49,769 nucleotides of DNA from UBA877 sp035506155 (GCA_035506155.1 DATJPX010000115.1:1-49769), one strand, 5' to 3'; positions 42,230-49,738 are shown, numbered from the stretch's first letter. Notes: generated by a model from the letters alone, not told the origin. Numbers and translations are program-made.

Positions 42230-42847
42230 CTACGCCTTCTCGCCGTTCTTGATGAGAGCAATCTTGCGTGGGTCGATCAGGTCCGGGCCGAGCAACGGGA
42301 TGGGAATCTCGGCCTGGTCTGGGCCCTTGCGGTACCAACGGGAGGTCTTGAGGGTTTCCCCCTTGATCTTTTCCTGGACCTTCATCAGTCCGTTGAGGAG
42401 CGCTTGCGGGGTGGGTGGGCAGCCCGGCACGTAGACGTCCACGGGGACGTATTTGTCCACACCTGAGACGACGTTGTAGCCTTCTTTGAATGGGCCGCCG
42501 CCGGAGGCGCAGGCGCCCATTGCCAGGACATATTTCGGTTCGGGCATCTGGTTGTACAGGCGGACGATGTTCGGGACCATTTTCTTGGTCACCGTTCCGG
42601 AGACGATCATCAGATCGCTCTGACGTGGGGAGGGCCGCATGATCTCCATGCCAAACCGGGCCAGGTCGTAGCGGCTGGCAGCCGTGCAGATCATTTCGAT
42701 CGCGCAGCAGGCCAGGCCAAACATCAACGGCCAGACGGAGGCGCTCCGGCCCCAGTTGTAGATCCGGTCGAGGCTGGTGATCGCGAGCTGTCCTTTTAAT
42801 TCAGGGGGGATTTCAAAACCGGGTGCGTTGAGATCGTTCGGTTCCAT
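42230..42847 (-). CDS. nuoB: NADH-quinone oxidoreductase subunit B
   Basis: 205-residue subunit carrying cluster N2. Its cysteine ligands are visible as GLACCAIEM near residue 46, MGACASGGG near 111 and VPGCPPTP near 142, with the conserved arginine segment RYDLARFGMEIMRPSPRQSD. The C-terminus is about 30 residues longer than a minimal NuoB. First gene of a nuoB-nuoCD-nuoI set, driven by a strong promoter at 42892-42920. NuoA, H, J-N and E-G are not in the window. Confidence 0.95.
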   Translation of the reverse strand: MEPNDLNAPGFEIPPELKGQLAITSLDRIYNWGRSASVWPLMFGLACCAIEMICTAASRYDLARFGMEIMRPSPRQSDLMIVSGTVTKKMVPNIVRLYNQMPEPKYVLAMGACASGGGPFKEGYNVVSGVDKYVPVDVYVPGCPPTPQALLNGLMKVQEKIKGETLKTSRWYRKGPDQAEIPIPLLGPDLIDPRKIALIKNGEKA

Positions 42848-42891
42848 ACCATCTCCATTTACCGATTGTAAACCTTCTGGTTAACGGAGGG

Positions 42892-42920
42892 ATTATAGTC
42901 CGCGGGGACGGGGGAGTCAA
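42892..42920 (-). promoter_or_regulatory. nuoB operon promoter
   Basis: Minus strand: TTGACT (42915-42920), 17-nt spacer, TATAAT (42892-42897). Near-consensus sigma-A promoter, with transcription expected near 42885 and a leader of about 38 nt to the nuoB ATG. An 18-bp palindrome lies 8 bp upstream of its -35. Confidence 0.8.
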
Positions 42921-42928
42921 TTTATTTA

Positions 42929-42946
42929 TGCAAATATATATTTGCA
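42929..42946. promoter_or_regulatory. Perfect 18-bp palindrome, probable operator
   Basis: TGCAAATATATATTTGCA is its own reverse complement. It sits between the divergent nuoB and regulator promoters, covers the -35 region of the regulator promoter and lies 8 bp behind the nuoB -35. A winged-helix regulator gene starts 20 bp away, so it is the natural binding-site candidate. Confidence 0.75.
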
Positions 42947-42953
42947 ATAATAG

Positions 42954-42959
42954 TATAAT
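42954..42959 (+). promoter_or_regulatory. -10 box of the SufR-like regulator, leaderless geometry
   Basis: TATAAT followed by 6 nt and the ATG at 42966. No ribosome site intervenes. The -35 position is poor and overlaps the palindrome. Confidence 0.65.
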
Positions 42960-42965
42960 GCCGAT

Positions 42966-43577
42966 ATGCCTACACCCACCCGACTGAGAATCCTGGAACA
43001 GCTCCGCACCCACCAGGCGGTGACGGTCGCCGAATTGAGCCGCGCCTTGGGAATGACCGGGGCGAATATTCGCCACCACCTTGCCATCCTCGAATCCAAC
43101 GATGTCATCGACCTGATCGGACAGCGCCGGGAGCCGCGCGGCCGGCCGGTCAACGTGTATGGCCTTTCGCGCCGTATCCTGGGAGACGGCCTGGACGAGC
43201 TTGCCGGGGCGCTCCTGGATGCCTGGTTGGGGGGTGATATCCAGGAAGAGGTTCGGGAGGCCGCCTTGAGGAACGTTGCAAGTCGCCTGGCGGGACAAAA
43301 CCTCCCGGAGCCGGGGCAACCGCTGCTCCGGCGTTTTGCCAGTCTGGTTGATCGCTTGAACGAATTGCATTACCAGGCACGCTGGGAGGCGGGGGCTGCG
43401 GGACCGCGCATCCTGTTCGGGCACTGTCCATATGCCCAGATCATCGCCCGTTACCCGGCTCTCTGCCGGATGGATGCACACCTCCTCGAATTGCAACTCA
43501 ATAGCGCCGTCAGTCAGACAGCCAAACTCGAGCCAAGTGCGACCGGCCTGCCCCAGTGTATCTTTGCCGTAGGCTAG
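42966..43577 (+). CDS. SufR/COG2345-like winged-helix regulator with Fe-S-ligand-like cysteines
   Basis: 203 residues. The N-terminal winged helix (about 3-60, PTRLRILEQLRTHQAVTVAELSRALGMT...IRHHLAILE) is of the ArsR/DeoR-like type found in SufR. The C-terminal part has HCPYAQIIARYPALCRMDAHLLE and a final Cys in PQCIFAV. In SufR/COG2345 proteins the spacing is C-x12-C-x13-C-x14-C and the cysteines bind an Fe-S cluster. Here C-x12-C is kept, the third Cys is missing, and the last lies 30 residues after the second. It probably represses its own gene and perhaps the nuo cluster through the adjacent palindrome. Confidence 0.85.
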   Translation: MPTPTRLRILEQLRTHQAVTVAELSRALGMTGANIRHHLAILESNDVIDLIGQRREPRGRPVNVYGLSRRILGDGLDELAGALLDAWLGGDIQEEVREAALRNVASRLAGQNLPEPGQPLLRRFASLVDRLNELHYQARWEAGAAGPRILFGHCPYAQIIARYPALCRMDAHLLELQLNSAVSQTAKLEPSATGLPQCIFAVG

Positions 43578-43580
43578 TGC

Positions 43581-43609
43581 TTGTTTTTTCGAACCCCATC
43601 GGGTATAGT
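43581..43609 (+). promoter_or_regulatory. Promoter of the DegV-family gene
   Basis: TTGTTT (43581-43586), 17-nt spacer, TATAGT (43604-43609), with the start expected near 43616. ACGGAGG precedes the ATG at 43639. Confidence 0.6.
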
Positions 43610-43638
43610 TGGCGGAGCTTTCATGAGACGGAGGCATC

Positions 43639-44475
43639 ATGGTTAACATCATTACCGACAGCACCTCGGACCTCGGTGTCGACATCGCCCGACGGTTCAA
43701 GTTGACCGTCATCCCGCTATCGGTGACAATCCATGGCAAGGATTACCAGGATGGGGTGGACATCCAGCAGAAAAAATTATTCGAACTGGTCAAGGAGTAC
43801 GGGGAACTTCCAAAGACGGCCGCACCTTCGGTGGGGGAGTTCAAACTGGCATTCGACCAGCCTGGCGAGAGTTTGTTCATCGGAATTTCGTCCAAGCTTT
43901 CCGCCACGTTGCAGAACGCCCACCTGGCTGCAGAGATGTTGCCGGAAGGCAAGGTCCGCGTCCTCGACTCGCTCAATCTCTCGACCGGCGTCGGGCTGCT
44001 GGCACTGCGTGCAGCCGAACTGCGCGATCGCGGATTATCCGCCCGGGCCATCGAAGCGGAAATCCTCTCTTCGGTCCCGAAAGTGCGCACTTCCTTCGTC
44101 ATCGATACGATGGAATACCTCTATAAAGGCGGTCGGTGTACAGCGCTCCAGGCGGTAGCCGGCAGCGTCTTGAAGATTCACCCGATCATCGAGGTCCAGC
44201 AGGACGGTTCGCTGGGCGTAAAGGAAAAAGCCCGCGGCACCCTGCACAAGGGCCACCAGCAGATGCTCGAGGATTTCGAAGCCCACCTGCCAGAAGTGGA
44301 CCGGCAACGGGTTTTCGTGACCCATACCTGTGACGGGGATGAAGAGGTCCGATTCCTGGTGGACGAGGTAAAACGGATCGCCTCCCCTCAGGAAGTTCTG
44401 GTCACTGAGGCAGGCAGCGTGATCTCCAGCCACTGCGGACCCGGGACGGCCGGGATCCTGTATTTCGTCAAGTAA
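43639..44475 (+). CDS. DegV-family fatty-acid-binding protein
   Basis: 278-residue protein of the DegV/FakB fold, which binds one fatty acid and in some bacteria presents it to the kinase FakA. Typical segments: NIITDSTSDLGVDIARRF at the start, TAAPSVGEF, ISSKLSATLQNAHLA, TMEYLYKGGRC and a C-terminal SSHCGPGTAGI motif. No FakA (Dak-like kinase) gene is in the window. GGAGG is placed 6 nt before the ATG and a terminator follows the stop. Confidence 0.93.
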   Translation: MVNIITDSTSDLGVDIARRFKLTVIPLSVTIHGKDYQDGVDIQQKKLFELVKEYGELPKTAAPSVGEFKLAFDQPGESLFIGISSKLSATLQNAHLAAEMLPEGKVRVLDSLNLSTGVGLLALRAAELRDRGLSARAIEAEILSSVPKVRTSFVIDTMEYLYKGGRCTALQAVAGSVLKIHPIIEVQQDGSLGVKEKARGTLHKGHQQMLEDFEAHLPEVDRQRVFVTHTCDGDEEVRFLVDEVKRIASPQEVLVTEAGSVISSHCGPGTAGILYFVK

Positions 44476-44493
44476 TGCGGCGAAAGGCAATTA

Positions 44494-44526
44494 AACCCCG
44501 GAGAGTCCAAATCTCCGGGGTTCTTC
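44494..44526 (+). terminator. Terminator of the DegV-family gene
   Basis: An 11-bp perfect stem (AACCCCGGAGA/TCTCCGGGGTT) with a 7-nt loop is followed by CTTCG, a short T-poor tail. The 150 nt beyond it hold no recognisable feature. Confidence 0.75.
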
Positions 44527-44683
44527 GATTCTGGTCGGGCCCATGTTTGCGCGAGGATGCTGCTATGCGGTTTTGCCTGGTTTGTTCCATTCAGCATCGA
44601 AACCTCCCCATTACCACGGATAACGATTGGTACGTGCGTCTTGATAAAACTTCCCCAACCAAGCATCCATGATTCAACCTACG

Positions 44684-44719
44684 AAAATCCCCTGGAAACT
44701 CCACGCCTCCAGGGGATTT
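44684..44719. terminator. Terminator of the GH94 operon
   Basis: A 12-bp perfect stem (AAATCCCCTGGA/TCCAGGGGATTT) with an 11-nt loop lies 5 nt after the GH94 stop. It is followed by TTTTCG on the minus strand and TGTTTT on the plus strand. Confidence 0.85.
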
Positions 44720-44723
44720 GTTT

Positions 44724-47120
44724 TCAGCCCATTTCCACTTCCACTTTGTTGAGCGATCCGGCCGGCTGGGCCGGGACCCCGCCTTGGACCGGTTTGCCGT
44801 TCAGGGTGATCGATTTGACGCCCTTTTCGACGCCCTTCGGGTTGCGGACGATGATGTGATAGCTGGCGCCGCGCCACTGACGGGTCACCTCGAATTCCCT
44901 CCAATCCGCCGGGATGCACGGATCGATGGTCAACTGCTCGAACCCGCCGCGCACTCCCAGGATCCAGTGGGTGACGGCGTGGTACATCCAGCCGGCGGAA
45001 CCGGTCAACCAGGGGTGGCGCGCCCGCCCGTGGGCGGTGTGGTCCTTGCCCATGACGAACTGGCAGTATGAATAGGGTTCCGCCTCGCGGATCTCGATCA
45101 TGTCGTTCTGGTTGTATGGCAGAAGGGCGTCATAGAATTTCATCGCCCGAGCGCCGCGGCCCAGCTTGCACTCGGCCACCACGGCCCAGGGGTTGGGATG
45201 GCTGAAGATCGAGGCGTTCTCCTTGATACCCTTGTAGACCCGCGTGATGTATCCGATGTCATCGTCCGGCTTGGAGAAGGCCGGCCAGACCAGGTGGATG
45301 CCATATTTCGACCCGAGATACTTGTCCACCGAATCCATCGCCATGCGGCCGTGCTCGGGCGTCGCCGCCTCCGAGAGGACTGCCAGCGAGTTGCTTTCGA
45401 GGAAAATGCGACCTTCCTCGTTTTCGTGTGAGCCGATCTTGATCCCTTTGCGGGTGAATCCCCGCAGGTACCACTCGCCGTCCCAGAGCTGGTCCTCACA
45501 GACTTTGCGGACCTTTTCGGCCAGGGCGGTGTACTTTTTGACATCTTCGCTCCGCTTCAAGAATTCGGCCGCTTCCGCGAACGTGACCAGCGCCCAATGG
45601 TGCAGGAAGGAAACCATGGCGCTCTCGCCGCCTCCCAGGTTGAGGCAATCGTTCCAGTCGGCTCGCAGCCCGAGGCAGATGCCGCTCTTGCCGATCTGTT
45701 CGGCCGAGAAATCCAGCGAGCGCTTGAGGTGGTCGTAGACGGTCCCCTCGCCGCCGTCGGCAAACGGGATGACTTGGTCGAAGAAGGCAACATCCCCGGT
45801 TTCCTTGACGTATTCGCAAATGGAGGCGATGATCCAGAGGGCGTCGTCCGAACAGGTATCCTTCAGCCCATGGATGATGTCGGCCGGATTGGGGGTCGGA
45901 ACGACCGTCGGGAGTTTTACCCCCGGGAGCTTCTCGTCCCTCGGCTTGAAGACCTCCGGGTCGAAGAGGTGCAGCCCATACCCTTGTTGAACCTGGCCGT
46001 TGAGCAATTCTTCCAGGCGTTGTTTTACTTTGGATGGGTTGGTGTGAGGAACCGCCATGACGTCCTGGGAAGTATCCCGGTAGCCCAACCCGGTCCGGCC
46101 GCCGACCTCGATGAAGGAGGCGAAGCGCGACCAGACGACGCAGGTCTCGGCCTGGTACAGGTTCCAGGTGTTGACCATCGTGTTCAGGCCGGCGTGGGGG
46201 GTTTTGCACTGGAAGACGTTCAGCTTCTTGCGCCAGTATTCTTTCAACCCATTGAAGGCTTTGTCGACGTTGGAAAGGGTCGAATACTTGAAGCGGATGG
46301 TTTGCCCAGCGGTGCGCGGTCCCACGCCCAGCATGAAGACCATCCGTGTTTCAGCGCCGGCGTTTAGGGTAATCCGTTTGTGCAGCGCACCGCAGTGATT
46401 CCCACCCAACTCGGAGCTGTCGGAGCACTGGCCGCGCAGGACCGCTTCCGGGTCGGTTTCGGTCCGGTAATTGCCGATGAATTTATCCCGCAGGCAGTCA
46501 TAGCTGTCTGGTTTGAAGTTGGCGGCCATGTAGTGAAAGGTCCATGGCTCGTAGAAGAAGTCGTATTCGATGATGCCGTCCTTGTAATTGGAGCCGCTGG
46601 CATACAGGGACATCTGCAGGTTCTGGTTGTCGATCTCGATGTGATGGTAGGAAAACTCGACGTAGGAGAAAACCGACAGCCGCCGGGGCTTGTCTGATTT
46701 GTTGCGCAGGTGGACGTCCCACAATTCGACGTCGTCCTCGACGGGGATGAAGATCAACTGGCTGGCTTCGATGTCGCGATAGTCGCAGGAGAATTTGGAA
46801 TATGACAGCCCGTGCCGGCACTCGTATTTTGCCTTGGATAAACTCTTGCCGGTCGGCTGCCAGGAGATCGTCCAGAATTCCCCGGTCTCGTCGTCCCGGA
46901 TATAGACGTAGTGTCCAGGACGGTCGAGCGGCACCCCGTTCTGGCGGAAGCGGGTGATGCGGTGGTGCTCGGCGGTCTTATAGAATGAGTAACCACCCGC
47001 ATTGTGTGAGAGCACAGTGCACATGTCCCTGACGCCGATGTAGTTCGTCCACGAAACCGGAACATCGGGCCGGTCGATCACGTATTCGCGGTTCTCATCA
47101 TCGAAATAACCGTAGCGCAT
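44724..47120 (-). CDS. chbP: GH94 phosphorylase, N,N'-diacetylchitobiose phosphorylase-like
   Basis: 798-residue cytosolic enzyme that splits a beta-linked disaccharide with phosphate to a sugar 1-phosphate and a free sugar. From memory of the Vibrio chitobiose phosphorylase, the similarity is extensive: the start YGYFDDENREYVI, SHNAGGYSFY, AETCVVWSRFASFIEVGGRTG, YGLHLFDP, and the RADWNDCLNLGGGES region carrying the general acid Asp (487-491 is ADWND). Length also agrees. Cellobiose phosphorylase is the main alternative and shares several motifs, so GlcNAc-GlcNAc as substrate is an inference. GGGAGACTTCTT precedes the ATG. It follows the transferase/mutase fusion by 80 nt. Confidence 0.88.
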   Translation of the reverse strand: MRYGYFDDENREYVIDRPDVPVSWTNYIGVRDMCTVLSHNAGGYSFYKTAEHHRITRFRQNGVPLDRPGHYVYIRDDETGEFWTISWQPTGKSLSKAKYECRHGLSYSKFSCDYRDIEASQLIFIPVEDDVELWDVHLRNKSDKPRRLSVFSYVEFSYHHIEIDNQNLQMSLYASGSNYKDGIIEYDFFYEPWTFHYMAANFKPDSYDCLRDKFIGNYRTETDPEAVLRGQCSDSSELGGNHCGALHKRITLNAGAETRMVFMLGVGPRTAGQTIRFKYSTLSNVDKAFNGLKEYWRKKLNVFQCKTPHAGLNTMVNTWNLYQAETCVVWSRFASFIEVGGRTGLGYRDTSQDVMAVPHTNPSKVKQRLEELLNGQVQQGYGLHLFDPEVFKPRDEKLPGVKLPTVVPTPNPADIIHGLKDTCSDDALWIIASICEYVKETGDVAFFDQVIPFADGGEGTVYDHLKRSLDFSAEQIGKSGICLGLRADWNDCLNLGGGESAMVSFLHHWALVTFAEAAEFLKRSEDVKKYTALAEKVRKVCEDQLWDGEWYLRGFTRKGIKIGSHENEEGRIFLESNSLAVLSEAATPEHGRMAMDSVDKYLGSKYGIHLVWPAFSKPDDDIGYITRVYKGIKENASIFSHPNPWAVVAECKLGRGARAMKFYDALLPYNQNDMIEIREAEPYSYCQFVMGKDHTAHGRARHPWLTGSAGWMYHAVTHWILGVRGGFEQLTIDPCIPADWREFEVTRQWRGASYHIIVRNPKGVEKGVKSITLNGKPVQGGVPAQPAGSLNKVEVEMG

Positions 47121-47200
47121 AAGAAGTCTCCCAATCAGGATTTAATACCAAAGGTGCTTGGGTATGATGAAACGAAACGGGTGAGGCGGACAAAAATCGT

Positions 47201-49408
47201 CTAGTTCTTTGCCAGGCAGAATTGTTTCAGCCAGGCGATCATCTCCTGGGCCTTTTCGGGCGAATCGGCTTCCACCATCAGGCGAAGGACGGGCTCGGTC
47301 CCGGAAAAGCGCAGGAGCGCCCAGTTGTCGTTCTCGAGAAGGATCTTCGTCCCGTCGAAATGGGAGACTCCCAGGACCGGATATTTGCCAATCTTGCGAA
47401 TGGATGATTCACCCAGCCGCCGGGGGATGTCGACGCGCATCTCGGGCGTGGCCGGGATATTCTCCTCGCTGCCGTAAAGGTGACCGGAGATCGCCCAGGC
47501 AGCCTCCTGCATCTCGGAAATGTGCTTTCCGGTACGGGCCAGCATCTCGACGATCAAGGCGCAGGCGAAGATGCCGTCCTTGCCCAGGATGTGGCCGCGC
47601 ACGGTCAGGCCGCCGCTGGATTCGCCGCCGAGCAGGGCATCGTGTTCGACCATGCTTGAGGCGATGTGCTTGAACCCCACCGGCACTTCATAGCTTTTTT
47701 CGCCGAATTTGGCTGCCATCCGGTCGAGCATGTGGGTGGTCGCCAGGTTGCGGACCACGCCGCCGCGCTCGCCGCGCACCTCGTGCAGATACCAATAGAC
47801 CAACAAGAGCAGGTCATTGGTGGAAATGTAGCGGCTCTTTTCATCGATGATGGCAATCCGGTCGGCGTCGCCGTCGGTGGCCAGGCCCAGGTCGTAGTGC
47901 CCTTCGGTCAATTCGTTGTTCAGCAGGCGCAGGGCCTCGAGATCCGGGGCGGGGGAGCGGCCGCCGAAGAGGGGATTGTGGCGCTCGTGAATGAAAGTCA
48001 CCCGGCAGCGGGCTTCGGTCAGGATAATGCCAAGGGTCAGCTGGCCGACCCCGTACATCGGGTCGACGATGACGCGCAAACCGGCTTTGCGGATGGCCGC
48101 CATGTCGATCAGCTTCTCGACCGCATCCACGTATTCGTTGGTCATGTCGCGGCGTTGGACGACCCCGGCTTCGACCGCCAGGTCCAACTCGAGCTTGACC
48201 ACGTCGAGGGCAGTCAGGCTGTTGGTCTCGGCGGTGATCTGGCGGGTCTCTTCGTCGAGGAGGAGCGACCCATCGCCGCGGAATACCTTCAGGCCGTTCC
48301 ACTCGGGCGGGTTATGGCTGGCGGTGAAAACCAGGCCATAAGCGGAGTTCAACAAGGCGGTGGCATAGGTCACCAGCGGCGTGGGAGCGTCTTCCGAGAG
48401 CAGGGTGACCGGGATATTGTTCCCGGCAAACACCTCCGCGGAGGTCTCGGCGGCCCGGTCTGACAGGAAGCGCCGGTCGAAGCCGATCAGGACGCCGCGT
48501 TTCTCCTGGTGCTGGCGAGTGATCTCGTTGGCCAGCGCCTGGGAGAGACGGCGGACATTGTGCATCGTGAAGCCTTCGCCGATCACGGCGCGCCAGCCGC
48601 CGGTCCCGAACGCCACCTGATCCTCGGCCTCCGGGCGGTGCGGCCGGAAAAGACGCTTCTGCAGGATGAATTCCGCATTGTTTAGGTCGGTCGTCGTGTT
48701 AATCCCCTGGACCTCGTCCTGGTCATAGGTTTGATAGGTTTCCACCACCAGCCCGGAACGGACCAGCTGGTGGACGGAGTCGGTGAAACGGAAATCTCCT
48801 TCCTTGCTGGCTGGGGCGACTTTTTCCAGCGCCTTGAAGATCGTGTCCGCATCGACCACGTACGCGCCGACGTTCAATTCACGAATGTCGGCGACCGCCC
48901 GGGTGGCGTCGGCCGCTTCGATGATGTCGATGATCTGTCCGGCGGCGTCCCGGATGATGCGTCCGTACGGGTAGGGACGGTCCACCACGGCGGTCAGAAG
49001 GGTCAGTTTGGCATTGTTGAGGATGTGACGGTTGAGCAGGCCGCGGATGGAATCCGGACGGAAGAGCGGGGTATCCCCGTACAGGATCAACAGGTCGCCG
49101 CGGTAATCCTTCAGCAGGGGTTTCAACTGCAGGACGGCGTGGCCGGTGCCAAGCTGTTCCTCCTGGCAGATGTATTGGTACCCGCCGCCCAGGTGGGCCT
49201 GCATTTCCTCGCTGTCGCAGCCGATGACGATGTAAAGATCCTCGTTCCGAACCAGCTGGCGGACGTTCTGGATGACATAATCGATGACTTTTCGATTGCC
49301 GAGATTCTTCAAGAGGATGGATTTGACATCCTGGGTATTTGATTCCTTCCCCGCCGCCAGAATGACGGCTTTAAGCTCTCGGACTGGTGTGTTGACTGAG
49401 TTGGGCAT
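47201..49408 (-). CDS. GlmU-like nucleotidyltransferase fused to a phosphohexomutase
   Basis: 735 residues. The N-terminal 245 resemble the uridylyltransferase half of GlmU (QLGTGHAV at 85-92, YGDTPL at 110-115, YGRIIRD, ELNVGAYV, GINT), but the nucleotide loop is altered: LAAGKESNTQDVKS replaces LAAGxGTRMxSxxPK. The rest (about 255-735) is an alpha-D-phosphohexomutase: TASHNP with phospho-Ser364, DGDADR as the metal loop, GGESSGG for sugar binding and RFSGTEP for phosphate. The mutase should interconvert hexose or GlcNAc 1- and 6-phosphate. The ATG at 49408 is chosen because GGAG lies 7 nt before it and the promoter boxes lie upstream; the open frame to 49465 begins inside the -35. Confidence 0.88.
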   Translation of the reverse strand: MPNSVNTPVRELKAVILAAGKESNTQDVKSILLKNLGNRKVIDYVIQNVRQLVRNEDLYIVIGCDSEEMQAHLGGGYQYICQEEQLGTGHAVLQLKPLLKDYRGDLLILYGDTPLFRPDSIRGLLNRHILNNAKLTLLTAVVDRPYPYGRIIRDAAGQIIDIIEAADATRAVADIRELNVGAYVVDADTIFKALEKVAPASKEGDFRFTDSVHQLVRSGLVVETYQTYDQDEVQGINTTTDLNNAEFILQKRLFRPHRPEAEDQVAFGTGGWRAVIGEGFTMHNVRRLSQALANEITRQHQEKRGVLIGFDRRFLSDRAAETSAEVFAGNNIPVTLLSEDAPTPLVTYATALLNSAYGLVFTASHNPPEWNGLKVFRGDGSLLLDEETRQITAETNSLTALDVVKLELDLAVEAGVVQRRDMTNEYVDAVEKLIDMAAIRKAGLRVIVDPMYGVGQLTLGIILTEARCRVTFIHERHNPLFGGRSPAPDLEALRLLNNELTEGHYDLGLATDGDADRIAIIDEKSRYISTNDLLLLVYWYLHEVRGERGGVVRNLATTHMLDRMAAKFGEKSYEVPVGFKHIASSMVEHDALLGGESSGGLTVRGHILGKDGIFACALIVEMLARTGKHISEMQEAAWAISGHLYGSEENIPATPEMRVDIPRRLGESSIRKIGKYPVLGVSHFDGTKILLENDNWALLRFSGTEPVLRLMVEADSPEKAQEMIAWLKQFCLAKN

Positions 49409-49436
49409 CGCCTCTCTCCGCATGATATCTCTTAAA

Positions 49437-49465
49437 ACTATACTGCCGTTTATAACACCCGTCAA
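49437..49465 (-). promoter_or_regulatory. Promoter of the fusion/GH94 operon
   Basis: Minus strand: TTGACG (49460-49465), 17-nt spacer, TATAGT (49437-49442). The start is expected near 49430, 22 nt before the ATG. Confidence 0.7.
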
Positions 49466-49548
49466 TGAAAAATGGTCGCATTTCCTGAAATTGCGTTGCG
49501 GAGAGTCCGTTCAGGGATGCAATCAATGTGGACGGCTCTTAAGAATCA

Positions 49549-49615
49549 CTAACAAAACCTGCTCTCGCCTCCGTCCTCGGCGGCGGGGACGCCGCCTAGA
49601 GCGTGGTTTTGTTAG
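49549..49615. repeat. Nested 67-nt inverted repeat, attC-like
   Basis: Outer 11-bp perfect arms CTAACAAAACC (49549-49559) and GGTTTTGTTAG (49605-49615), middle 5-bp arms GCTCT/AGAGC, and inner 6-bp arms GGCGGC/GCCGCC. The right arm is followed by GC, giving GTTAGGC, the canonical integron core site; the left end CACTAAC only partly fits the inverse core. One side has one extra base relative to the other, as in attC extrahelical bases. It may instead be a remnant of a small transposable element or an mRNA hairpin. Confidence 0.5.
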
Positions 49616-49634
49616 GCGCCCTAAGCGAAAAAAG

Positions 49635-49675
49635 ACATGACTCATCCCGAATTTAAGGATGGGTCATGTTTTTTG
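49635..49675. terminator. Bidirectional terminator-like hairpin
   Basis: A 13-bp stem with one G-T pair (ACATGACTCATCC/GGATGGGTCATGT) and a 9-nt loop has an A run on its left and a T run on its right. Confidence 0.8.
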
Positions 49676-49701
49676 TAAATATAGACCTCCTGATGTATTC
49701 T
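49673..49701 (+). promoter_or_regulatory. Candidate promoter of the terminal gene
   Basis: TTGTAA (49673-49678), 17-nt spacer, TATTCT (49696-49701). The spacer holds TAGACCTCCT (49682-49691), the mirror arm of AGGAGGTCTA (49728-49737) that contains the ribosome site. Confidence 0.4.
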
Positions 49702-49738
49702 TTAGGTGCTGAAGCCAAAGAAACAAAAGGAGGTCTAC

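Noticed and set aside
40025..42466. 813-codon open frame on the plus strand opposite nuoI, nuoCD and nuoB
   Set aside because: It runs across three conserved genes and their gaps, with no family motif, so it is a shadow frame.
44527..44683. Small gene between the DegV and GH94 terminators
   Set aside because: Short open frames exist but have no ribosome site and cross the terminator hairpins.
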